Positions 6,712 through 12,063 of a DNA stretch of 12,063 bases are shown here, piece after piece. The notes below the pieces were generated by a model that saw only the letters and a program-made list of their open reading frames with translations, had not been told where the DNA came from and made no database searches. The number at the start of each line of letters is the position of its first letter. Position 1 is the first letter of the stretch. The position numbers and the translations under genes were made by a program. The DNA is taken from assembly GCA_024697705.1 (NCBI GenBank), contig JAILFF010000220.1, positions 1-12,063 of the forward strand. Direction: 5' to 3'. The DNA is from Ruminococcus sp. Its GTDB lineage: Bacteria > Bacillota > Clostridia > Oscillospirales > Ruminococcaceae.

Positions 6712-8042
6712 ATACAAACAGATTTTTGATCGCGGGAACGTCAAGCGGCTGCGGAAAGACCACAGTCACCTGCGCTGTGCTTGCGGCGCTGAAAGCACGC
6801 GGCATTGACACCGCCGCCTTCAAATGCGGTCCCGATTACATCGACCCGATGTTCCACCGCAGCGTGCTCGGTCTTCCATCGCACAATCTTGACGGCTTTT
6901 TCTGCAATGATGAAACTCTGCGCGGACTGCTCGGCAGATATTCACGCGGCACGACGGTCATCGAGGGCGTTATGGGCTTTTACGACGGCGGCGCGGGCTC
7001 GGCTTATTCGCTTTCGCTGGCGACCGATACGCCCGTTGTTATCGTGATAGGCTGCAACGGCATGAGCGATTCGATAGGCGCTGTCATGAGCGGTTTTCTC
7101 GGCTACCGAAAGCCCAATAATATCGCGGGGTTTATCTTCAACAGGCTGCCGACGAAGCTTATTCCTCTCGCGCAAAGGCTATGCGAAGAGCTTGACACGG
7201 AATATTTCGGCTGTCTTCCTAAGAACGAATTTGTCTTTGAAAGCCGACACCTCGGACTTGTGACAGCGGAGGAAACAGAGCGGCTTCGCGAAAAGCTCGA
7301 CGGTCTCGGGAAGCTTGCGGGGGAATTTATTCTTATCGACAAGCTGACCGCTCTGCAAGCACCCGAGTATATGCAAAAGTCCGCTCCGAAAGATATATCA
7401 TTCAGCCGCCGACCCGTTATCGCCGTGGCAAAAGACAAGGCTTTCTGCTTTATCTATCAAGAGAGCATCGAGCTTCTTGAAGACATGAGCTGCCGAATTG
7501 AATGGTTCTCGCCGCTTGCCGACAGCGCTCTCCCCGAAGCGGACGGGCTTATTCTGAGCGGCGGCTATCCCGAACTTTACGCGGCAGAGCTTTCCGCAAA
7601 CACTTCCATGCTCAAAAGCGTAAGAGAGCATATCCTTTCGGGTATGCCGACCATCGCCGAATGCGGGGGATTCATGTATCTGCACGAAGAGCTTTCCGAC
7701 GGAGAAAAAAGCTGTAAAATGGCGGGCGTGATAAGCGGTAAGGTCTTCAAAACGGAACGCCTGCAAAGATTCGGATATTTCACGATGACGGCAAAAGGCG
7801 ACGGGCTTATCTGCGAAAGCGGCGACACCCTCAAAGCCCACGAATTCCACTACTGGGAAAGCACAAACTGCGGGGACGGATTCACCGCCGAAAAGACAAA
7901 CGGCGCGAGGTATGACTGCTGTCATCACGGCGATACACTTTACGCGGGTTTTCCTCATATCTATCTGTACGCTGACAGGACGGCGGCTGAACGGTTCGTA
8001 AAAAAGTGCATAACATACGGAGAAAAGCATGGACAGGATTAA
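6708..8042 (+). CDS. cbiA: Cobyrinate a,c-diamide synthase CbiA
   Basis: CbiA uses ATP and glutamine to amidate the a and c carboxylates of cobyrinate, closing the ring-modification phase. The N-terminal synthetase domain shows the P-loop GTSSGCGKTT (residues 10-19), KCGPDYIDPMFH (39-50) and VIEGVMGFYDGG (84-95), all highly typical of CobB/CbiA. The C-terminal glutamine amidotransferase domain has LSGGYPELYA (283-292) and AECGGFMYL (317-325). Cys319 is the presumed nucleophile, and HEFHYWES (378-385) probably provides the partner histidine. At 444 residues it is full length. AGAGGAAA lies six bases before the ATG, which overlaps the cbiET stop; the end overlaps cobT by 14 bases. CbiA rather than the CbiP paralogue is supported by KCGPDYIDPMFH and by length. 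Confidence 0.95.
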   Translation: MNTNRFLIAGTSSGCGKTTVTCAVLAALKARGIDTAAFKCGPDYIDPMFHRSVLGLPSHNLDGFFCNDETLRGLLGRYSRGTTVIEGVMGFYDGGAGSAYSLSLATDTPVVIVIGCNGMSDSIGAVMSGFLGYRKPNNIAGFIFNRLPTKLIPLAQRLCEELDTEYFGCLPKNEFVFESRHLGLVTAEETERLREKLDGLGKLAGEFILIDKLTALQAPEYMQKSAPKDISFSRRPVIAVAKDKAFCFIYQESIELLEDMSCRIEWFSPLADSALPEADGLILSGGYPELYAAELSANTSMLKSVREHILSGMPTIAECGGFMYLHEELSDGEKSCKMAGVISGKVFKTERLQRFGYFTMTAKGDGLICESGDTLKAHEFHYWESTNCGDGFTAEKTNGARYDCCHHGDTLYAGFPHIYLYADRTAAERFVKKCITYGEKHGQD

Positions 8043-9078
8043 ACACATCTCCCCGCCCGACAAAGCAGCATATCATGCCGCCGCGGAACGCTGGGACAGC
8101 ATAGCAAAGCCGCTCGGAAGCTTCGGCGCTCTGGAGGAAGCGGTCAAGAAGATTGCAGCCGTTCAGGGAACCCCCGACGTCGTTATCACACCCCGCACGG
8201 CTGTCGTTATGTGCGCCGATCACGGTGTGGTGGCTGAGGGCGTTACACAATGCGGCAGCGAAGTGACAGCGGAATGTGCAGCGGATATCGCGGAGGGCAG
8301 GGCGAATATCAACGCTATTGCCGATATTTACGGTATTGACGTTATCGCGGTGGATATCGGCATGGCAAACGACGCCCGCAGCGAAAAGATCATAAATAAA
8401 AAGACCGCCCGCGGTACTCGGAACATCACCCGCGGCGCGGCAATGACGAAGGAACAGCTCTGCTTTGCAATTACTGCGGGAATGGACATAGTTAAAGTGC
8501 TTCATGAAAGCGGAACTAAACTCATAGTCACGGGCGAAATGGGGATAGGCAACACCACCTCTGCCGCCGCAATAGCCTCCGTGCTGCTCGGTCTGCCGCC
8601 GGAGAGCGTCACGGGAAGAGGTGCGGGGCTGTCTTCGGAAGGACTTCGGCACAAGACTGCCGCCGTAAAACGCGCCATTGAGATAAACCGCCCCGACCGC
8701 AGCGACCCCGCGGAAGTTCTGCGAAAGCTCGGCGGCTTTGAGATAGCCGGAATGACCGGGCTTTTTCTCGGCGGAGCGTATTACAAAATGCCTGTTTTGA
8801 TCGACGGCGTGATATCCGCTGCCGCTGCCGCCATTGCCTGCGGAATCGAGCCTTTGTGTACGGAGTATATGCTCGCGAGCCACTGCTCGAACGAGCCTGC
8901 CGCAGAGGGTCTGCTCAGACTGTGCGGTAATTCGCCTGTGATAAACGCGGGGCTTCGTCTCGGAGAAGGCACGGGGGCGGCACTCTATGTTTCGCTGCTC
9001 GACGGCGCTCTCGGTCTTTACAGAAACGCCCGTCGGTTCGGCGAAACTTCGATAGAAAGGTACGTGGAGCAGAAATGA
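8029..9078 (+). CDS. cobT: Nicotinate-nucleotide:dimethylbenzimidazole phosphoribosyltransferase CobT
   Basis: CobT transfers phosphoribose from nicotinate mononucleotide to the lower-ligand base, making the alpha-ribazole phosphate that CobS attaches to the corrinoid. Seen: KPLGSFG (residues 27-33), CADHGVVAEGV (62-72), TGEMGIGNTTSAAA (168-181), GRGAGL (196-201), LGGFEIAGM (234-242), SHCSNEPA (284-291) and LRLGEGTGAAL (309-319). Glu313 in the last block corresponds to the catalytic glutamate of the family. The 349-residue length is typical. The start lies 14 bases inside cbiA, with GGAGA five bases before the ATG. No gene for making dimethylbenzimidazole is in the window, so the actual base (DMB or another) cannot be judged here. 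Confidence 0.96.
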   Translation: MDRIKHISPPDKAAYHAAAERWDSIAKPLGSFGALEEAVKKIAAVQGTPDVVITPRTAVVMCADHGVVAEGVTQCGSEVTAECAADIAEGRANINAIADIYGIDVIAVDIGMANDARSEKIINKKTARGTRNITRGAAMTKEQLCFAITAGMDIVKVLHESGTKLIVTGEMGIGNTTSAAAIASVLLGLPPESVTGRGAGLSSEGLRHKTAAVKRAIEINRPDRSDPAEVLRKLGGFEIAGMTGLFLGGAYYKMPVLIDGVISAAAAAIACGIEPLCTEYMLASHCSNEPAAEGLLRLCGNSPVINAGLRLGEGTGAALYVSLLDGALGLYRNARRFGETSIERYVEQK

Positions 9079-9605
9079 CTGTGCTGATAATCGGCGGATC
9101 GAAATGCGGGAAATCCTCGCTTGCCGAAAGCATCATCTCCCGTTTCGGCGGGAAAAAGATATACCTCGCCACCATGCAGCCCTACGGCGATGACGCCCGC
9201 GCCATTATCGAAAGGCACAAGGAACAACGGAAAAACAAAGGCTTCGAGACGGTCGAAAGATATACCGACATCGGGCAAACACCTCTGCCAGAGGACTGCG
9301 CCGTGCTGCTTGAATGTATCGGCAACCTCTGCGCGAACGAGATGTTCTCCGGTGAAAGCATAAGTTATCCCGCCGAAAAGATCGTAAAAGATCTTCATCG
9401 GCTGGCCGGCAGAGTGCGTGAGCTTGTGATAGTCTCCGTTCGGGTAGGTTCGGACGGCATCACCTACGAGGAAGGCACCGCCGCCTACATCGGCGAGATC
9501 GGAAAGATAAACAGCGGCATTGCCGCATTTGCCGACAACGTTATAGAATGTGTTTTCGGAATACCCGTAGTTTTGAAGGGAGAACTGCCGTGCTTAAGTC
9601 GCTAA
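9075..9605 (+). CDS. cobU: Adenosylcobinamide kinase / adenosylcobinamide-phosphate guanylyltransferase CobU
   Basis: CobU phosphorylates adenosylcobinamide and then transfers GMP to it, giving adenosylcobinamide-GDP for CobS. The P-loop is GGSKCGKSS (residues 7-15, family form GGARSGKS). The guanylylation histidine is most likely His48 in RHKEQR (47-52), and LLECIGNL (78-85) is the usual central strand. Oddly, the block normally read as TNEVG is SVRVG here (121-125), so the conserved Asn-Glu pair is absent. The tail INSGIAAFADNVIECVFGIP (145-164) then matches the family. Length is 176 residues, close to the 181 of Salmonella CobU. It overlaps cobT by four bases and cobS by sixteen. Probably active, but the altered motif and the second cobU-like gene downstream deserve attention. 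Confidence 0.9.
   Translation: MTVLIIGGSKCGKSSLAESIISRFGGKKIYLATMQPYGDDARAIIERHKEQRKNKGFETVERYTDIGQTPLPEDCAVLLECIGNLCANEMFSGESISYPAEKIVKDLHRLAGRVRELVIVSVRVGSDGITYEEGTAAYIGEIGKINSGIAAFADNVIECVFGIPVVLKGELPCLSR
9576..9592 (+). promoter_or_regulatory. Ribosome binding site and GTG start of cobS inside the end of cobU
   Basis: The codons for KGELP at the end of cobU contain AAGGGAG, spaced suitably before GTG at 9590. This decides the cobS start: translation from GTG gives VLKSLISAFLMYSRIPVP, the normal CobS N-terminus, while the earlier ATG at 9548 would add 14 uncharacteristic residues. The same 17-nt arrangement recurs with one mismatch at 10726-10742, before cobC. Confidence 0.7.
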
Positions 9606-10360
9606 TTTCCGCGTTTTTAATGTATTCGCGCATACCCGTGCCGCAGGTGGAGTGGAAAGAAGAAAACCGCAGATATTCTTTGGGATTCTTCCCGCTGATC
9701 GGAGCCGTCTGCGGCGGACTGCTGATACTGCTGCGGGTCATTTGCGAAATACTGAACGCTAATCAGTTGATCTTTGCCGCAGCGGCGGTGTTTCTGCCTG
9801 TGCTTGTCACGGGCGGTATACATCTTGACGGCTTCTGCGACGTCACCGACGCGCTTTCTTCGTATGCGGAAAAGGAAAAACGGCTGGAGATACTCTCCGA
9901 CCCGCATATCGGTTCGTTCGCTGTGATGAGGGTCTTTATGTATCTCATTTTGCAGACGGCGCTTTTCACAGGGATCCACGGCGTAAAGGAAACGGCGGCT
10001 GTCGCCTGCGGATATGTTATCTCACGGGCTTTGAGCGGACTTTCGGCTGTCTGCTTCAAGGCGGCGAAAAAGGAGGGCACTTTGCAAAGCTTTGTTCAGC
10101 CCTCGCACAAAAATTTCACAGCAGCTATGGAGATTTTTTTCATTGTGAGCGCGGGGACGGCGGCGGTCGTGCTGTTCCCGGTTCGCGGAGCAGTCTGCCT
10201 TGCGGTCTGCGCTGCTGTGTTGTTCTGCTGCCGACACACCGCGTACAAGAATTTCGGCGGATATACGGGCGACGTCTGCGGCTGGTTCCAGCAGCTTTGC
10301 GAGATATGGTACCTGACCGCGTTTGTACTTACCAAGCTGATAACGGGGGCTTTAGCATGA
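9590..10360 (+). CDS. cobS: Adenosylcobinamide-GDP ribazoletransferase (cobalamin synthase) CobS
   Basis: CobS is the integral membrane enzyme that joins adenosylcobinamide-GDP to alpha-ribazole or its phosphate, the last assembly step. With the GTG start the protein has 256 residues. Family blocks are YSRIPVPQVEW (12-22), TGGIHLDGFCDVTDAL (74-89, an acidic metal-binding cluster in the DGxxD style), RLEILSDPHIGSFAV (98-112) and GGYTGDVCGWFQQLCE (223-238). Several hydrophobic stretches (about 32-53, 58-76, 112-130, 180-214 and 240-254) fit a polytopic membrane protein. The variant GFCDVTDA, instead of the proteobacterial form with ADTADG, is as I recall it from clostridia. The gene overlaps cobU by 16 bases and the next gene by four. 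Confidence 0.93.
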   Translation: MLKSLISAFLMYSRIPVPQVEWKEENRRYSLGFFPLIGAVCGGLLILLRVICEILNANQLIFAAAAVFLPVLVTGGIHLDGFCDVTDALSSYAEKEKRLEILSDPHIGSFAVMRVFMYLILQTALFTGIHGVKETAAVACGYVISRALSGLSAVCFKAAKKEGTLQSFVQPSHKNFTAAMEIFFIVSAGTAAVVLFPVRGAVCLAVCAAVLFCCRHTAYKNFGGYTGDVCGWFQQLCEIWYLTAFVLTKLITGALA

Positions 10361-10743
10361 TATTCATAATAGGTGGAACGGCTCAGGGAAAACGCCTCTT
10401 TGCCGCCGAATGTCTCGGCATGACAGACTTTTCCGACGGCGGTAAAGCCTCATACGAAGCGCTTATGGATTCTGAGGTGATCGTCGATTATCATAAGCTT
10501 GTCAGAAGATTGATGAACGACGGCTTCGACCCTGTGACGTTCACGGAAAACCTTTGCTCAAATGACAAACCGACCGCAATTATAATGGACGAGGTAGGCT
10601 GCGGCATAGTCCCGATCGACAAGGACGAGCGGATATGGCGGGAAAACTGCGGGCGCTGCGGGTGTATCATCGCGGCAAACGCCAATACCGTGATACGCAT
10701 GGTGTGCGGCATACCGACCGCGATAAAGGGGGAACTGCCGTGA
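10357..10743 (+). CDS. Small CobU-like protein, degenerate kinase/guanylyltransferase paralogue
   Basis: This 128-residue protein resembles a shortened CobU. Its beginning MIFIIGGTAQGKR (1-13) is a P-loop in which the final Ser/Thr after Lys is Arg. The middle lacks the His-containing RHKxxR motif that carries GMP in true CobU. The C-terminal half keeps CobU features: MDEVGCGIVPIDKDER (77-92), the GR...IIAANANTVIRMV stretch, and GIPTAIKGELP (118-128), which ends like cobU (GIPVVLKGELP). I recall similar short proteins annotated as CobU-like in clostridial B12 operons. A regulatory, scaffold or partner role with CobU is possible but not shown; kinase or guanylyltransferase activity seems doubtful. 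The ATG overlaps the cobS stop by four bases with GGGGG upstream, so it is translated with the operon. Confidence 0.8.
   Translation: MIFIIGGTAQGKRLFAAECLGMTDFSDGGKASYEALMDSEVIVDYHKLVRRLMNDGFDPVTFTENLCSNDKPTAIIMDEVGCGIVPIDKDERIWRENCGRCGCIIAANANTVIRMVCGIPTAIKGELP
10726..10742 (+). promoter_or_regulatory. Ribosome binding site and GTG start of cobC inside the end of the cobU-like gene
   Basis: AAGGGGGA in the KGELP codons precedes GTG at 10740, which overlaps the stop TGA (GTGA). Starting there puts the phosphatase motif RHG at residues 7-9, as usual for the family. An upstream in-frame ATG at 10635 would add 35 residues read out of frame from the preceding gene and is rejected. The 17-nt site differs by one base from the cobS site at 9576-9592. 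Confidence 0.65.
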
Positions 10744-11300
10744 GGATAATCTTTCTGCGACACGGAATGACTGCCGGAAACCTCGAAAAACGCTATATTG
10801 GCAGGACTGACGAATCCCTCTGCCGCGAGGGGATCGAACAGCTGAACTCCCTAAGTCTGCCGCACTGCGAGCTGCTTGTTTGCAGCCCGATGAAGCGCTG
10901 CACCGAGACCGCGGAGCTGCTATTTCCCGGACAGGTGCCTGTTATCTGTGAAGCCCTGCGCGAATGTGATTTCGGGGATTTCGAGAAAAAAAACTACGCA
11001 GAGCTGAACGGCGACGAGCGCTATCAGAAATGGATAGACAGCGGCGGAACGCTTCCCTTCCCTAACGGCGAATCGCCCGAAGGTTTCCGCGAAAGGTGCT
11101 GCGGCGGCTTCTTACAGATAATGGATAAATATGGCAGCGCGGAGTCAGCCGCTTTCGTGGTACACGGCGGAACGATAATGTCGATATTGAGCCGCCTTGC
11201 CGTCCCGCACAGAGATTACTTCGACCGGCAATGCCTGAACGGTCACGGCTACCGCTGCGAATTTGACGGAGAAAAAATAACCGATACGGAGAAAATATGA
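10740..11300 (+). CDS. cobC: Alpha-ribazole phosphatase-type histidine phosphatase CobC
   Basis: CobC removes the phosphate from alpha-ribazole 5'-phosphate, or from cobalamin 5'-phosphate, in nucleotide loop assembly. The protein of 186 residues has the histidine phosphatase set: LRHGMT (6-11, with Arg7 and His8, the latter presumably phosphorylated), CSPMKRCTETAEL (48-60, Arg53), the acidic ECDFGDFE (75-82, Glu75 as likely proton donor) and VVHGGTI (140-146, His142). The same fold includes phosphoglycerate mutases and many general phosphatases, so the specific substrate rests on the operon context. Translation is coupled through GTGA to the cobU-like gene and through ATGA to cbiB. Family certain, substrate likely. 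Confidence 0.9.
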   Translation: MRIIFLRHGMTAGNLEKRYIGRTDESLCREGIEQLNSLSLPHCELLVCSPMKRCTETAELLFPGQVPVICEALRECDFGDFEKKNYAELNGDERYQKWIDSGGTLPFPNGESPEGFRERCCGGFLQIMDKYGSAESAAFVVHGGTIMSILSRLAVPHRDYFDRQCLNGHGYRCEFDGEKITDTEKI

Positions 11301-12063
11301 AATATCTGATACCCATACTCCCGCTGATCATCGGCTTTCTGCTTGATGCGATAATCGGCGACCCCTACAACATACCGCACCCTATCCGTGCGATCGGTAA
11401 TCTGATAAAGCACATGGAAGGCTTTGTGCGAAAGCGCTTTAGGTATTTGAAAGCGGGCGGCGTTTTTCTGGCGCTTTCGGTTATCGCGATTTCCACGGTA
11501 ATTACGTCGCTGTTGCTTCTTCTTTGCTACAAGCTGCACACCGCGCTCGGGGTGGCTGCCGAAAGCGTTCTGTGCTGCTATATGCTGGCGGCAAGGAATC
11601 TCCGCGACGAGAGCATGAAGGTCTGCCGTGCGGCTGAAAGCGGCGATACCGAAAAAGCGCGGGCGGCGGTTTCAATGATAGTCGGGCGCGACACCGCAGT
11701 GCTTGACGGCGACGGCATAGTAAGAGCCGCAGTCGAGACCGTCGCTGAGAACACCTCCGACGGCGTGACGGCTCCGCTTTTCTTCATGGGTCTCGGCGGC
11801 GCGGCGGGCGCTTTCTTCTACAAAGCCGTGAACACAATGGATTCGATGATAGGCTACAAAAACGAGCGCTACGCCGATCTCGGTTTTTTCGCGGCGAAGC
11901 TCGACGATGTGCTGAACTTTATCCCGTCGCGGCTCACGGCGCTGCTGATGGCGGCGGTGTGTCCGGTTATCGGAATGGACGGAAAAAACGCCTATCGGAT
12001 ATGGAAGCGTGACCGCCGCAAGCACGACAGCCCCAATTCGGCGCAGACGGAATCCGCCTGCGC
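11297..12063 (+). CDS. cbiB: Adenosylcobinamide-phosphate synthase CbiB (3' end cut by window)
   Basis: CbiB is a membrane protein that amidates adenosylcobyric acid with aminopropanol (phosphate), forming cobinamide (phosphate), the substrate of the lower-ligand steps encoded just before. The first 255 residues are present and the gene runs off the right edge. Seen: LLDAIIGDPYNIPHPIRAIG (15-34), AARNLRDES (98-106), GRDTAVLDGDGIVRAAVETV (130-149) followed by AENTSDGVTAPLFF, YKAVNTMDSMIGYKNERY (175-192) and HDSPNSAQTESA (243-254). Hydrophobic segments near 4-20, 55-78, 160-176 and 212-226 fit membrane insertion. The ATG overlaps the cobC stop by four bases, with GGAGA four bases before it. The family usually has somewhat more than 300 residues, so a modest C-terminal part is missing here. 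Confidence 0.94.
   Translation, partial: MKYLIPILPLIIGFLLDAIIGDPYNIPHPIRAIGNLIKHMEGFVRKRFRYLKAGGVFLALSVIAISTVITSLLLLLCYKLHTALGVAAESVLCCYMLAARNLRDESMKVCRAAESGDTEKARAAVSMIVGRDTAVLDGDGIVRAAVETVAENTSDGVTAPLFFMGLGGAAGAFFYKAVNTMDSMIGYKNERYADLGFFAAKLDDVLNFIPSRLTALLMAAVCPVIGMDGKNAYRIWKRDRRKHDSPNSAQTESAC

Noticed and set aside
7882..8883. Long minus-strand open frame (333 codons) opposite cbiA and cobT
   Set aside because: It lies antisense to two genes with unmistakable family motifs. Its translation is rich in Arg, Cys and His with no recognisable domain, as expected for a shadow frame of GC-rich codons.

Overview
The window is mostly one long plus-strand operon for the late, anaerobic (early cobalt insertion) branch of cobalamin (vitamin B12) biosynthesis. 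A short, AT-richer stretch on the left carries a mobile-element type gene fragment on the opposite strand. The clostridial-style CobS signature, the CbiE-CbiT fusion, a small extra CobU-like gene and the strong Shine-Dalgarno sites suggest a Firmicute of the class Clostridia, probably a gut or rumen Ruminococcaceae/Oscillospiraceae-like anaerobe. The taxon is an inference from protein flavour, not a database result.

Layout. Positions 1-776 (minus strand) hold an open frame cut by the left edge. Its reading resembles the LPD3-type large polyvalent proteins of conjugative elements and phages, and its 5' end looks broken. Positions 777-1102 contain no convincing gene, but include a good sigma-A type promoter (TTGATT, 17 bp, TATAAT) and a roughly 135-nt leader for the operon, with no recognisable B12 box. 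From 1103 to the right edge come thirteen genes with no gap larger than one base: cbiD, cbiF, cbiG, cbiH, cbiJ, cbiET, cbiA, cobT, cobU, cobS, a small cobU-like gene, cobC and cbiB (cut by the right edge). Most junctions are 4-nt ATGA/GTGA overlaps.

How the genes work together. CbiH makes cobalt-precorrin-4 (C17 methylation and ring contraction). CbiF methylates C11, CbiG opens the lactone and releases acetaldehyde, and CbiD methylates C1. CbiJ reduces the ring. CbiE and CbiT (fused) methylate C5 and C15 and decarboxylate the C12 acetate. CbiA amidates the a and c side chains, and CbiB attaches the aminopropanol arm. CobU activates adenosylcobinamide to its GDP form, CobT makes alpha-ribazole phosphate from the lower base, CobS joins the two, and CobC is the phosphatase of the nucleotide loop pathway. 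The chelatase (CbiK/X), CbiL, CbiC, CbiP, CobD and the adenosyltransferase are not in the window and must lie outside it or be missing.

The most unusual item is the 128-residue CobU-like protein between cobS and cobC. It keeps the CobU C-terminal signature but has an altered P-loop and no guanylylation histidine. The full-length CobU upstream keeps both of those but has lost the usual Asn-Glu of the same signature. I did not find an entirely unknown system here.
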